Shown: positions 21,401 to 33,859, counted from the stretch's first letter. The stretch is DNA of 64,000 bases from Prorocentrum cordatum (GCA_963575745.1 CAUYUJ010015742.1:251263-315262), one strand, 5' to 3'. Translations and numbers: made by a program. Notes: generated by a model not told the origin, from the letters alone.

Positions 21401-21576
21401 CTATACGCAAGAGTGACCCTTGGTAAGAGTGACCTTTGGTGCGCGGTATTGGGGGGGCGCGGGGGAGCCACACCCGAGCGCGCAAGCCGCTTGTATCGCG
21501 GCGCGTCCGGCGATTGGGGGACCCATTTGGGCCCGCACCCGAGGCCACTCCGGCGAAAGGTCAATCCTACGTCCAG
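21401..21576. mobile_element. MITE-like element with ~42-bp inverted repeats, copy 1
   Basis: Left end CTATACGCAAGAGTGACCCT, then GAGTGACCTTTGGTGCGC. The right end, read backwards, gives CTGGACGTAGGATTGACC. The same element is at 35381-35536, where the two ends are better preserved. The core holds CATTTGGGCCCGCACC. Confidence 0.72.
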
Positions 21577-21699
21577 CTGAGACCCAGAGCGCGCCGCCCC
21601 TGCCGGGCAGGGGCCGCCCGGCCCCGCTGCTCCCTTTCGCCACTGGCTGCCCCGTGAGGGCTGGCGGGCTCCCTTCCGCTGCTCGGGCCGGCGCGCGCG

Positions 21700-21728
21700 C
21701 GGCCGCGTCGTCGTCGTCGTCGTCGCCG

Positions 21729-21777
<49 letters not shown>

Positions 21778-22168
21778 GGCCGTCGTCGTCCAAGTCGTCG
21801 TCGTCGTCGTCGTCGTCCGTCGTCGTCGTCGGTCGTCGTCGTCGTCGTCGGTCGTCGTCGTCGGTCGTCGTCGTCGCCGTCGTTGTCGTCGCTCTCGCTC
21901 CCGTGGCCGCTGCCGTCGTCGTCGCCGTGGGGCCCGCAAGGCGCGCCTGCGCCTCGTGCCGCGCCACGCGCATGCCGGCGGCCCGCCACCTGCGGAAAAG
22001 CCGCTTCGGCTCCCGGAGCCCGCCGCCGCCGCTGCCGCCGCAGCAGTTGCCGCCGCTGCCGCCGCCGCCGTCGTCGTCCTCGTCGTCGTCGGCGTCGTCG
22101 TCGTCGTCGTCGTCCAAGTCGTCGTCGTCGTCGTCCAAGTCGTCGTCGTCGTCGTCGTCGTCGTCGGT

Positions 22169-22200
<32 letters not shown>

Positions 22201-22215
22201 TCGCGGGCGCCTTCG
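21700..22215. repeat. (CGT)n microsatellite, two blocks
   Basis: CGT/TCG triplets at about 21703-21895 and 22068-22205, separated by a CG-rich unique part. Minus frames read long Asp and Thr runs; plus frames read Ser, Val or Arg runs. These are artefacts. Confidence 0.95.
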
Positions 22216-22925
22216 CGCAGCGAGCGGCGCCCGCCCCGTGGCTGGGGCGGCGGCGCGCGCGGGTGGTCGTCGCCGAAGCGACGGGATGGGGGTGCTCCTC
22301 CCTCTGCGCCTCCGCCTTCGCCTCCTTCTCCTCCTCCTCCTCCTCCTCCTCCTCCTCCCTCATGCGTCCTCCTTCCTCGTCGTCGCCCTCGACCCTGCCG
22401 CGCTCGTCGCCCCCCTCCCCTGCCCTACGTCCGACGCCCTCGGAGCCAGGCCTCCGAGGGCGAACTTGAGCGTCTTGGCTGTAGCGTTCTGTGAGGCAGT
22501 GGCCCGTGTCAACGCACGAGGGCTGCTGCCAGTGCGGACGCAAGCACTGAAGAAAGAGCTCGCAGAAGATGAGATGTCCAAGTGGGCGCAGAGCATCAAA
22601 GCTGGGCGCCGGGGGGAGTAGGGAGAACCATACCAGTACAACACACTCCTTCTGCTCACCCCCTCCTCGTTCTCCTTCTCCACCTCCTAAGTCTTGCATT
22701 CGAACCTCGAGGACGCACTAATCTGGACGTCGTTCTGGGATTCTGGTGGCGCCCCAGAGGCTGTCCGGCGACGTCCGGGGGTCAGGACCATGGGCGGCCC
22801 CACAACTTACGAAGTCTTGCTCTTACTCCTCCTCCGCCCCCCGAGAAAAGCGGGCTCGCCAAATCTCTGGTCGGGCCCCGCTCCGTAGTAGGTGCTGCTT
22901 CCTGCGCTCGGTTCGCTCGGTTCCC
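22215..22925. other. no gene recognised; possible exon-like plus frame near 22440-22618
   Basis: The plus frame ending at 22621 has a non-repetitive, amphipathic C-terminus (AEDEMSKWAQSIKAGRR preceded by LSVLAVAFCEAVARVN) directly after low-complexity sequence. It resembles ordinary protein more than the repeats do, but I recognise no family. Confidence 0.25.
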
Positions 22926-22929
22926 AGCC

Positions 22930-23065
22930 AACCTCCTCCTCCCTCTTCCTCCTCCTCCTCCTCCTCTTCCTCCTCCTCCGCTTCCTCCTCCTCCTCCTCC
23001 TCCTCCTCCTCCTCCTCCTCCTCCTCTTACTTCTCCTCCTTCCTTCCCCCTCCTGGGCATTTGGC
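22930..23065. repeat. (TCC)n microsatellite
   Basis: Pyrimidine-only plus strand for about 130 bp. Confidence 0.95.
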
Positions 23066-23247
23066 GGCATCCCTCGCCACCGCGACCCTTCTGGAACGTC
23101 GTGGGTTGTGGCTGACACCTGCTCTCCTCCTCTCCGTCCCTCGCCCCGTCCGTCCCGCGAGGAGCGGGCGGAAGGGGGCGGTCCTCTGCAGCTCGCCGCG
23201 CAACCTCACGGCAACGGGGGGGTCTGGGAGAACAGGACGGCAGACAG

Positions 23248-23972
23248 GAGGAGGAGGAGGAGGAGGAGGAGGAGGAGGAGGAGGAGGAGGAGAAGGAGGA
23301 GGAGGAGAGGAGGAGGAGGAGGAGGAGGAGGAGGAGGAGGAGGAGGAGGGAGGGGGAGGACGAGGACGAGGAGGAGGAGGAGGAGGGAGGAGGAGGAGGA
23401 GGAGGAGGAGGAGGAAGGAGGAGGAGGAGGAGGAGGAGGAGGAGGAGGAGGAGGAGGAGGAGGAGGAGGAGGAGGAGGAGGAGGAGGAGGAGGAGGAGGA
23501 GGAGGAGGAGGAGGAGGAGGAGGAGGAGAAGGAGGAGGAGGAGGAGGAGGAGGAGGAGGAGGAGGAAGGAGGAGGAGGAGGAGGAGGAGGAGGAGGAGGA
23601 GGAGGAGGAGGAGGGAGGAGGAGGAGAGAGGACGAGGAGGAGGAGGAGGAGGAGGAGGAGGAGGAGGAGGAGGAGGGGAGGAGGAGGAGGGAGGAGGAGG
23701 AGGAGGAGGAGGAGGGAGGAGGAGGAGGAGGAGGAGGAGGAGGAGGAGGAGGAGGAGGAGGAGGAGGAGGAGGAGGAGGAGGAGGAGGAGGAGGAGGAGG
23801 GAGGAGGAGGAGGAGGAGGAGGAGGAGGAGGAGGAGGAGGAGGAAGGAGGAGGAGGAGGAGGAGGTGGGAGGAGGAGGAGGAGGACGAGGAGGAGGAGGG
23901 AGGAGGTGGAGGAGGTGGAGGTGGAGGAGGGGAGGTGGAGGAGGAGGAGGAGGAGGAGGAGGAGGAGGCGGA
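23248..23972. repeat. (GGA)n microsatellite, about 720 bp
   Basis: Almost uninterrupted purine strand built on GGA, with occasional GGGA, GAAGGA and GACGAGG breaks. It creates the long poly-Glu, poly-Gly and poly-Arg frames on the plus strand and poly-Leu, poly-Pro and poly-Ser frames on the minus strand. Confidence 0.98.
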
Positions 23973-23974
23973 AA

Positions 23975-24785
23975 TATCGGGGGTTGCTAGAACTGGTCCT
24001 GGCCCAAGGTGTCCCCAGCTTTTCGCACCACTCTGGAGCCCACTGGGGCGCTTGGGCCCAGTGAGGGGTGTGCCGGAGGCCGTCTGGGCCTCCCCGGGAA
24101 TCCGGGGGACACCTCGGGTCAGGGACACCGCTGGCAGCACAGCACCCGGAACGAGAGGGTCGAGCGCGCGAGCTGGGCGGCGGCGCCAGATCGACGCTGC
24201 GAAGCACGATGCAGACAACATCGGGCTGGGATGAGCTGGGAATCTCTGAGGCCCGACGGCGCGGGAGGGCGTTCTGAGAGTGCTCCAGATCGCGCTTGGG
24301 CGATCTATCCTCATCCCAAGTCCGCTTAAAGGGGGAACCAGCGGAATGCATCGCTTGCAACTGTGCCGGCCTGTGGGTTCTGAAGCCTGACTTGAGCAGA
24401 GCTGCTATCCAATTGATCCGAAGCTAGACCGCAACGCGGGCAAGCCGTGGGAAATCATGGCAGGTTGCAAACAGTGGACCCAAGTATGGTGGAAGATTGT
24501 GCAGGAAGTCCAACCAGCCCTGTGGGCGTGGGTGGGAAAACGAGTTAGTTCTTCCAGCATGCGTTTCCCCCTTCGGGGAGAGGTATACCTCTCCCTCTCC
24601 CCCTACCCACTCTTCTTGGGTCTGAAGGGGGGGTCGCGGGTCTTGGAGAGTCCAAGATGGCTCAAGATGGCCCCGAGCCCCAGATGGCCCAGTGTGTCCA
24701 AGATCGTACAAGATAGCCCAGTATGGTTCAAAATAGTTCCCAACATGCCTCCCAAACCAAACATAATGGCAACGCGAAGTGCATA
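23975..24785. other. non-coding stretch
   Basis: No recognised gene. Contains a short degenerate tandem of CAAGATGGC-like units at 24645-24725. Confidence 0.4.
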
Positions 24786-24970
24786 CTAGCCGTCGCTATC
24801 ACCATCGCCATGGTGATCGTGGCGATCGCCGCCGTCACCAGCGCCATTGTTACCATCACCACAACCGCCGCCACCATCGCCACCGCCACCGAAAAAACGG
24901 CCTGTAATCGCAATCGCCACCGCTGTCGCCATCGCTATCATGAGCATCATGGCCGTCCTCATGGTGACTA
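24785..24970. repeat. degenerate (CATCGC)n repeat
   Basis: Imperfect CATCGCCAT/CACCATCGC hexamer-like repeats. Frames give Ile/Ala/Thr or Met/Val/Ala runs that mimic membrane helices. Confidence 0.8.
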
Positions 24971-25069
24971 GATGTATCTGTCTTTGTCGCCGCCGTCTCC
25001 GCTAACGGCCGTGGCCCACACCCATCGGACGCTCACCCATCGCGCAACGGCCCCCCCCTCGTCGTCGTT

Positions 25070-25235
25070 GCCGTCGTCGTCGCTGTCGTCCGTCGTCGTC
25101 TGTCATCCGACGTCATCCGACGTCATCCGTCGTCGTCCGTCGTTCGTCGTCCGACGTCATCCGTCGTCGTCGTCGTCGTTGTTATTGTCGTTGTCGTCGT
25201 CGTCGTCGTCCTCGTCGTCGTCGTGGTTGTTTCCA
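25070..25235. repeat. (CGT)n microsatellite with GTCATCCGAC units
   Basis: CGTCGT runs mixed with decamers GTCATCCGAC. Confidence 0.9.
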
Positions 25236-25514
25236 CTCTCCCCCCGATGTAGCACTCCCTCAATCTCGTCCACTCCGCAGCCCTCCCTCCGCCTCTTGCC
25301 CCTGCCAGTCGCGCCGCCAAAGGGGCCGAGCCTGGGGGTCCCCAAACCGTGTGGTGACAGACCGCGCGGTGACCTCGAAATCCGCGGAGACCTCACCGCA
25401 CAGTCCATCACTGCACGGTCTTGGGACCCGGGAGGCCCCAGCTGCCCGAGACGTCCTCGGAGAACGACCCGAGTCCCCAAACCGTGCGGTGACCCCGCCG
25501 AATCCCCACCTCGC

Positions 25515-25690
25515 CAGCGCTCGGACGTCCACTCCCCGTGCACTTTTCGGTCCCGCGCGCTTCGTTCTTCGCGCGATGGTCCAAGACGCTCCTCCACGGG
25601 TCCCCGCCGAGGGCCACGAGCGGCGCACACGCCCGAGCGGTGCCCGGCCACCGGCTCGACACGCGGTGTGGCCACCACCACCGTCTGGGG
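25515..25690. repeat. dispersed repeat joining two motifs seen apart elsewhere
   Basis: GCTCGGACGTCCACTCCCCG (25519) is followed about 55 bp later by GGTCCAAGACGCTCCTCCAC and GGCGCACACGCCCGAGCG. The first motif returns at 25852 and 55856. The second returns at about 29470 and 56636. Here they are adjacent. Confidence 0.65.
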
Positions 25691-25997
25691 GACCCCGACG
25701 AGCACAGCGCCCTCGCACCTCGAGAGTCGGGGCGGGGGGGGGGCACGCCACCCGACACGGGCTCGCCCGACTGTGCCGTGCGCGATCGCCCCCCCCGAGG
25801 CGCGCCCGTGGCTCCTCGCTGGTCGCCGCCAACTCGCCACACACCGCTCGGACGTCCATTCCCTGTGCACTGTTGGATGCCGTGCGTGCTCTTCCCCACA
25901 TCCCAGGTGGGGCTCTTGTTTTCTCTGGACGCCCCGCGCAGTCCTCCTCCTCACCCCATCTCCTCCTCACACACTCGCACACCATCATCAGCAAGCA

Positions 25998-26042
25998 TCG
26001 TCATCCGTCATCCGTCATCCGTCATCCGTCATCCGTCATCCG

Positions 26043-26089
<47 letters not shown>

Positions 26090-26170
26090 GTCATCGTCGT
26101 CATCATCATCGTCATCATCATCATCATCGCCATCGTCATCATCGTCATCATCCTCATCACAATCGTCAAT
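25998..26170. repeat. (CATCCGT)n and (CAT)n microsatellite
   Basis: About six CATCCGT heptamers followed by CAT triplets with CGT breaks. Confidence 0.95.
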
Positions 26171-26389
26171 CATCATCACCTGTCGTCCCACTACATCCTC
26201 ACCCATCATCATCATCCACCCACTCGGCCACTCACTCACGTTCTCCCAACACTCACTCATCATCATGTATGGTCCCACCAGGATCATCGGGTATCAGCAT
26301 CATTGTCGCCACCATCACCCGCGCGCACTTCACCATCGTCATCACAATCACCATCCCATCATGACCATCGAACAAGAGGGGCCTCGTCT

Positions 26390-28910
26390 GTGAGGAAATC
26401 GCGAGGAAGTCTCGAGCGGGACCCCCCCCCGTATGGGGCCCGCACTTCATGTTGGCAATCCTTGCGAGTCATCGGAATCCTGTAACTGTCGTCACTTTTC
26501 TGCTCCTCTGGATTGAATATGAAGGAAGTCTCGAGCGGGAGCTTCGTCTGTGAATTGAGGAAGTCTCAAGTGGGAGCCCCCTCCCTGTGAGCCCGTACTT
26601 CATGTTGGTAATCCGAGTGGGTCATCGGGATGCTGTAGCTGTCGTCAACTTTCGATTCCTCTGGACTGAATACGAAGGAAATCTCATGCGGGAGCTTCGT
26701 CTGTGAGTGAATTGCGAGCAAGTCTCAGGCGGGAGTCCCCTCCGTATGGAGACCGCAATTCATGTTGGTAATCCGAACGGGTCATCGAAATCCTGTAACT
26801 GTCACCACTTTTCGGCTCTTATGGACTGAGTCTGGAGGAAGTCTCAGACTGGAATTTCGTAGGTGACGGAATTTCGAGGAAGCCTCAAGCGGGAGCTCCT
26901 TCCCTATGGGGTCCGCACTTCGTGTTGCTAATCCGAACGGGTAACTGGAAACCGGAATGTGTCGTCATGTTTCGGCTCCCCTGGATTGAATATGGAGAAA
27001 ATCTCAGGCGGGAACTTCGTCCGTGAGTGAACCGCGAAGAAATCTCAAGCGGGAGCCCCCTCCCTGTGGGCCCGCACTTCATGATGGTAATCCGAGCGAG
27101 TCATCGGAACCGTGTAACTGTCGTCGCTTTTGGGCTTTTCTGGCATGGAGATGGAGGAAGTTTCGAGCGGGAGCTTCGTCTGTGAGTGAACTGTGAGGAA
27201 CTCTCAGGCGGGAGCCCCCTGCCCATGCGGTCTGCACTTTATGTTGGTAATCCGAGCGGGTAATCGGAAGCCTGTTATTGTCGTCACGTTTTCGGCTCGT
27301 CTGGATTGAATACGGAGGAGAACCTCAGGCGGGAACTTCGTCTGTGAATGCATGCCGAGGAAGTTTAAGTGGGATCCCCCGTCCTATGGGGTCCGCACTT
27401 CACGTTGGTAATCCGAATGGGCCATCGGGATCCTGTAACTGTCGTCACCGTTCGGCTCTTCTGGGGTGAATATGAAAGACATCTCAGGCGGGAGCTTCGT
27501 CTGTGAGTGAGCTGTGAGGAAGTCTCAGGCGGGAGTCGCTTCCGTATGGGGCCCGCACTTGAGGTTGGTAATCCGTGCGAACCATCGGGATCCTGTAACT
27601 GTCGTCACTTTTGTGTTCCTCTGGATTGAATATGGAGGGTGCATCGAGCGGGAACTTCGTATGTGAGTCGACGAAGTCTCAGGTGGGAACCCCCTCCTGT
27701 GGGCCCGCACTTCATGTTGATAATCCGAATGGGCCATCGGGATCCTGCAGCTGTCGTCACCATTTGGCTTCTCTGGACTGACCATGTAGGAAATCTCGGG
27801 CGGGAATTTCGTCTGTGAGTGCATTGCGAGCGAGTCAATCTCAGGCGGGGGTCCCCTCCGTATGGGGGCCGCAGGTCATGTTGGGAATCCGAACGGGTCA
27901 TCTAAATCCTGTAAGTACCACCATTTTCCAACTCTTGTGGACTGAATCTGGAAGAAATCTCAGGTTGGAGCTTCGTAGGTGACTGAACTTCGAAAAAACC
28001 TCACGCGGGAGCCCCCTTCAATATGAGGTTCGCACCTCACGTTGGTAATCCGAACAGGTAATCGGGACCCTGTAACAGTCGTCATTTTTCGGATCGCCTG
28101 GGTTGCATATGGAGGATACATATGGCGGGAACTTCATCTGTGAGTGAACCGCGAAGAAATCTCAAGCGGGAACCCCCTCCCTGTGGGCCCGCACTTCATG
28201 TTGGTAGCCCGGGCGGGTCATCGGAACCGTGTAACTGTCGTCGCTTTTTGGCTTTTCTGGCATGGAGATGGAGGAAGTCTCGAACGGGAGCTTCGTCTGT
28301 GCGTGTACAGTGAGGAAGTCTCAGGCGGAAGCCCCTCTGCTTATGCAGTCCGCACTTCATGTTGACAATCCGAGCGAGTACTCGGAACCCTGTATTGGTC
28401 GTCATCTTTTCGGCTCGTCTGGGCTGGCTATGGAAGAGACCTCAGGCGGGAGCTTCGTCCGTGAATGAATTTCGAATAAATTTAGATGGGAACCCCCGTC
28501 CTATGGGTCCGCACTTCACGTTGGCAATCCGGATGGATCATCGGGATCCTGTAACAGTCGTCACCTTTTCGGCTCTCCTGGGCTGAAAATGAAAGAAATC
28601 TCAAGCGGGAGCTTCGTCTGTGAGTGAATTGCGAGCGAAGAAATCTCAGGCGGTAGTCCCCTCCGTATGGAGACCGAAATTCATGTTGGCAATCCGAACG
28701 GGTAATCGGAACCCTGTAACTATCACCACTTTTCGGCTTCTCTGGATTGAATGTGGAGGAAATCCCAAGCCAAAGCTTCGTCGGTGAGTAAATTGAGAGG
28801 TCTCCAGCGGGAACCCCCTCCTTATGGGGTCCGGACTTCACGTTGGTAGCCCGAAGGGTCATCGGAACCCTGTAATTATTGTCACTTTGTTCGGCTCCTC
28901 TGGGCTGAAT
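26390..28910. repeat. ~160-bp tandem array, about 16 units
   Basis: The landmark CACTTCATGTTGGTAATCCG recurs near 26445, 26595, 26755, 26915, 27075, 27235, 27395, 27555, 27710, 27870, 28030, 28195, 28355, 28515, 28680 and 28835, a mean period near 160 bp. Units differ by roughly 10-20 percent, so the array is older than the 151-bp array. Each unit holds two boxes near GGAAGTCTCAGGCGGGAGC about 45 bp apart, and the shared segment GAACGGGTCATCGGAATCCT. No coding function seen. Confidence 0.93.
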
Positions 28911-30924
28911 AAAGACTCCAGGGCTGAGGCAGGGCAGCTCGCGGCAGAGCTGAATTTTGTGTCGCCTCCCGCCTGGGCGCGGCCGCGACTAACTCGGGGC
29001 ATGCGGGGTTGTCCCAACAGCTTGCTCTCGCGCCCCAGCGGCTCGCGGGGTTCTCCCAACGGCCGTTGCCCCGACAGTTTCGCGATCTTGCCATCGGAAA
29101 GCGCGTCCCTGCTGGGCGCGGCGGCGAGGGCGCCGAGGAAAGTCTGCATGCGCCCCCCCTGCCAGGAGGAAGGACATGTGCATGAGGAGAACAGGCGGGA
29201 TGGAGATGAGAGGGGGGGGTGGGAGAAGGAGGTGGAGGAGGAGGAGGAGGAAAAGGACGAAAAGGACGAAGAGGAAGAGGTGAAATTGAACACGGAGGGC
29301 GAGCAGGAGGAGGAGACGGAGGACGAGGACGACAAGGAGGATGAGGAGAGGAGGAGGAGGAGACGCACCAGAGGGCGAGACTGGGGGCTTCGGCCAGGGC
29401 GACGAGGAAAGAGCGAAAGGCAATCTCAATGTATCATCATGTGGGTCCTACCGTCCGAGAAATGTATGTGTTGCTCGAGGATCCAGGATGCTCCTCGAAG
29501 GTCCTCGCCGAAAACAACATTGCACACGCCCCCAAGCCAGCCGCTCCGTTGCATTCCGCACCACGCGGGGCTGGGGGGCCCCCGCGCCCCTCTCTTCGGC
29601 GTCAACGATAAGGGTCCTGAGGACGATGGGGGTTCTGAGGACGAGGCGCCTCGCCAACGTATATCCACCCTGGGATCCCTTCCGATCCTTGGGCCCCCAC
29701 CCCTCAGGACCCCATCCTTGAGCCACTGACCTCCACGGCGACAGGCTGGCGCCCTCCTCCCCCCGTGCCCCCCGCCCCCCCCCCCCCGTGCCCAGCCCTC
29801 CTCGGCCAGCGGAGAGGCCAATCCTTCCTGCCCCACTTGCCGTTCACTGTTGTTGGCAAGACGACGCCCCGTGCAACAGCAGTGTAGGCTGCCGCGAATC
29901 GTCTCTGCGGGGCCCGCTCACTGAGGATGCGCTCAGATGCCGACCGCCGCAGCTGCCAGGGTGCTGCATGCCAGCTGCACCATGGCCCGCCCCGCCTCTG
30001 CTCCGAGTCGCGGCTCTGTCTCCTCCCTCCTCGCGCCGTTCTCGCCGCCCTGCTTCTGCCTACCCTCCCTGCCACCTCTGACCTCCCTTCTCCCTCTCCC
30101 TGGCCTTCCGTTGCCTTCTCGCTCGTACCCGCTGTCATGCTCCTCCTCCGGATGCTTTTCCTCCACATCGTCCTCCTCCTTCCTGGGCTGCGGCGCCTCT
30201 CGTTCTCAGCCTGCGTCGCCTCCTGGCGGCGGAAGCTGGCGGCAACTCACCAGAACCAAGCGTCTGTGATCGATCGCTCGAAGTATTGACAGAAGAGGGC
30301 TGGGGGGAACCGCGTTTTTCCCACAGGCAGTGCTCGCACTGACTGGTCATTTGGAGCTGAAGTGACTTACCCGTACCTGTTGGGAATGGCCCATCTCCCA
30401 AGCTCGCTCATCGCAGTGAAGGCCGGGGGCAAGCCGGGGGAAGGAGGATGGTATGCACTGGCGCACGGGAGCATGGCCGAGCGGGGGGAGCAGAGCGCCG
30501 GCCAGCCCGCGGCGGCTCTGCCCTGGGCGTCGCCGGCGCCTCCCTCGTCGCCGCCGCCGCCGCCGCGGCGCAGGGCGCATGTCCTGGGCTCTGCGCGCCG
30601 CGAGGAGCTGGTCCTGCACGTACCTGCGGCCCGCCGTGCCGGGGGCGGCGGCGGCAGCGGCGACGCGAGGGCCTCCGGCTGCGCGACGGTCCCGTCTCTC
30701 TGCGGCCGACCGCCGGCAGCTCAGCTCCAGGCCGACGGGTGCCGCGCCTCGCCCGGAGCTCCCGGTCACCTCTCGCCCAACCAAGGCCAGGGCCCTGACG
30801 CCACACCTCCAGGATGGGGCTGCGTGGGGGCGCCTGGATCCTACGCCCAGGGGGTCTGCGCCTGGGTGGGCTGACAAGAGCTCTGGAGGAGGAAAGCGCC
30901 GCGGCGGTATATGGAGGAATCCCC
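28910..30924. other. no gene recognised; GGA run and CT-rich DNA
   Basis: Holds a GGA/GAC-rich run at 29225-29370, one copy of a dispersed motif at 29470-29545, and C/T-rich DNA at 29750-30200. Frames of up to 300 residues are low in complexity. The segment 30265-30345 shares GATCGCTCGAAG and CAGTGCTCGCACTGA with 55405-55500. Confidence 0.4.
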
Positions 30925-31388
30925 CTTCGACTGTCTTGAAGCTGTCCTCTCCACTGCTCGTGCAAACATCCCACCCTCCCACCCGCAACTTGGTCGCAAG
31001 ACATCTTCAGACAAGACCGTGACGGTAGGTACTGCGTGGCACTTGGCCACGACACCGATGCCGACGACGACAGCGACATCGACGACGACGGCGCCGCCGA
31101 CAGCGACTGCGACGACACCGACGACGTCTCCAATGTTTTCGACGACGACAACGACGACGACGACACCGACGACGACGACAACGACGCCGACGACGACGAC
31201 GAAGACGACGACGACGTCGCCAACGGAGACGACGACGAGGGAGGAGAAAAAACGACGACGGCGACAACGACGACAACGACGATGGAGGAGGGAAGACGGC
31301 GACGACGCCAACGACGAAGAAGGAGGAAGGACGGCGACGCCGACGACGACAACGACGAGGGAGGAGACGGAAGACGACGACGATGACA

Positions 31389-31420
<32 letters not shown>

Positions 31421-31689
31421 ACGATGAGACGACGACGACGACGACGACGACGGCGACGAAATAGGAGGGACGACGACGAGACGCCGACGACGGACGACGA
31501 CGACGAGGGAGGAGGATAACGGCGATGGAGGAGTGAAGACCACGACGACGACGACGACGACGACGACGGCGACGAAATAGGAGGGACAACGACGAGACGC
31601 CGACGAAGACAACGAGGGAGGAAGGACGACCACGGAGACAACGACGACGGAAACGACGACGACGCCAAAGACGACGAGGAAAGACAGAA

Positions 31690-31721
<32 letters not shown>

Positions 31722-32436
31722 GGGAGGAGGGAGGACGACGACGACGACGCAAGAGCGCGCGCGCACAATTTTGTTGAAAACCCGTGTTGCGAAACCTTGT
31801 GTTTTTGTAGGTTTTTTGGACGCACGATTTCGAAATTCTTCCGAAACCGAAGGTTTTTGAAGGATTTCGGCATACGCCCGCGACGACGCGCGCGTCTGCA
31901 CTTCGTCCCATTTTTTGCAGAGGATTCTCGCGACGGCACACGCGCAAGATCGTTCGACAGATTTCGACATGCGCGCGCGCGAAGCCCGTTTGGTAGCATT
32001 TTGTGAAAATCTTGAAAACCTATGGTTTTCTTAAGATTTCGCAAGAGCTCGCGCGTAAGTTTTTTTTTTTTTGTTTTGAATCAGTGTTGCGAAACCATGT
32101 GTTTTTATATGTTTTTTGGAAATTCAATTTTGAAATCTCTCCGGAACCGAAGGTTTTTGAAGGATTTCGGCATGCGCGCGCCACGACGCGCGCGTGTGCA
32201 CTTCGTCCCATTTTTTGCAAGGGATTCGTGAAAAAAGTGCTATGTTAGAACAAAACATGTCACCGCATAGTGTTTTTTACAAGGGAACCGCAGGGGGGGG
32301 GAACCCGGCTTGGCTGGGATGGTATGAATTCATATTTAGGATGGACATGTGGTCATAATCATATGTAATTTACAGCACGCGCGGGGGGGGCCCGATAAGT
32401 CCGGGGGGGGGGGTAGAATCTATTAGTCTTTTAGCA
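30925..32436. repeat. 1.5-kb tandem duplication, unit 1
   Basis: Starts CTTCGACTGTCTTGAAGCTG and ends TAGAATCTATTAGTCTTTTA. The left half is built on GAC/ACG triplets (31030-31745). The right half holds two ~300-bp sub-repeats beginning GTTGCGAAACCWTGTGTTTT and including GAAGGTTTTTGAAGGATTTC. Nearly identical to 32437-33859. Confidence 0.95.
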
Positions 32437-33150
32437 CTTCGACTGTCTTGAAGCTGTCCTCTCCACTGCTCGTGCAAACATCCCACCCTCCCACCCGCAA
32501 CTTGGTCGCAAGACATCTTCAGACAAGACCGTGACGGTAGGTACTGCGTGGCACTTGGCCACGACACCGATGCCGACGACGACAGCGACATCGACGACGA
32601 CGGCGCCGCCGACAGCGACTGCGACGACACCGACGACGTCTCCAATGTTTTCGACGACGACAACGACGACGACGACACCGACGACGACGACAACGACGCC
32701 GACGACGACGACGAAGACGACGACGACGTCGCCAACGGAGACGACGACGAGGGAGGAGAAAAAACGACGACGGCGACAACGACGACAACGACGATGGAGG
32801 AGGGAAGACGGCGACGACGCCAACGACGAAGAAGGAGGAAGGACGGCGACGCCGACGACGACAACGACGAGGGAGGAGGGAAGACGACGACGATGACAAC
32901 GACGACGAAGACGACGACGACGGCGACGAAATAGGAGGGACGACGACGAGACGCCGACGACGGACGACGACGACGAAGGAGGAGGATAACGACGAGGGAG
33001 GAGTGAAGACCACGACGACGACGACGACGGCGACGAAATAGGAGGGACAACGACGAGACGCCGAAGAAGACAACGAGGGAGGAAGGACGACCATGGCGAC
33101 AACGACGACGGAAACGACGACGACGCCAAAGGCGACGAGGAAAGACAGAA

Positions 33151-33182
<32 letters not shown>

Positions 33183-33859
33183 GGGAGGGAGGACGACGAC
33201 GACGACGACGACGCAAGAGCGCGCGCGCACAATTTTGTTGAAAACCCGTGTTGCGAAACCTTGTGTTTTTGTAGGTTTGTTGGACGCGCGATTTCGAACT
33301 TCTTCCGAAACCGAAGGTTTTTGAAGGATTTCGGCATAACTTCGTCCCATTTTTGCAAATGATTCTCGCGACGGCGCACGCGCAAGAGCGTTCGACAAAT
33401 TTCGACATGCGCGCGCGCAAAGCCCGTTTGGTAGCATTTTGTGAAAATCTTGGAAAACCTATGGTTTTCTTAAGATTTCGCAAGAGCTCGCGCGAAAGTT
33501 GTTTTTTGAATCAGTGTTGCGAAACCGTGTGTTTTTATATGTTCTTTGTAAATTCAATTTTGTAATCTCTCCGGAACCGAAGGTTTTTGAAGGATTTCGG
33601 CATGCGCGCGCCACGACGCGCGCGTGTGCACTTCGTCCCATTTTTTGCAAGGGATTCGTGAAAAAGTGCTATGTTAGAACAAAACATGTCACCGCATAGT
33701 GTTTTTTACAAGGGAACCGCAGGGGGGGGAACCCGGCTTGGCTGGGATGGTATGAATTCATATTTAGGATGGACATGTGGTCAGAATCATATGTAATTTA
33801 CAGCACGCGCGGGGGGCCCGATAAGTCCGGGGGGGGGTAGAATCTATTAGACTTTTAGA
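32437..33859. repeat. 1.5-kb tandem duplication, unit 2
   Basis: Same order as unit 1, directly abutting it. It is about 90 bp shorter, mostly through loss of GAC triplets and a ~25-bp gap around 33335-33345. The poly-Asp and poly-Thr frames in both units come from the GAC repeat. Confidence 0.95.

Noticed and set aside
22746-24360. Frames with poly-Glu, poly-Gly, poly-Ser and poly-Leu runs
   Set aside because: Produced entirely by the GGA/TCC microsatellite in all six frames.
24785-24970. A multi-pass membrane protein (Ile/Ala/Val-rich frames)
   Set aside because: It is a CATCGC repeat; hydrophobic runs occur on both strands.
26390-28910. A CRISPR array, because of regularly spaced similar segments
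   Set aside because: Whole ~160-bp units are repeated, spacers are not unique, there are no cas genes, and the context is eukaryotic.
30841-33483. Frames rich in Asp, Thr, Arg or Val over the 31-33 kb duplication
   Set aside because: Result of GAC/CGT triplet repeats; nothing else in them is conserved.
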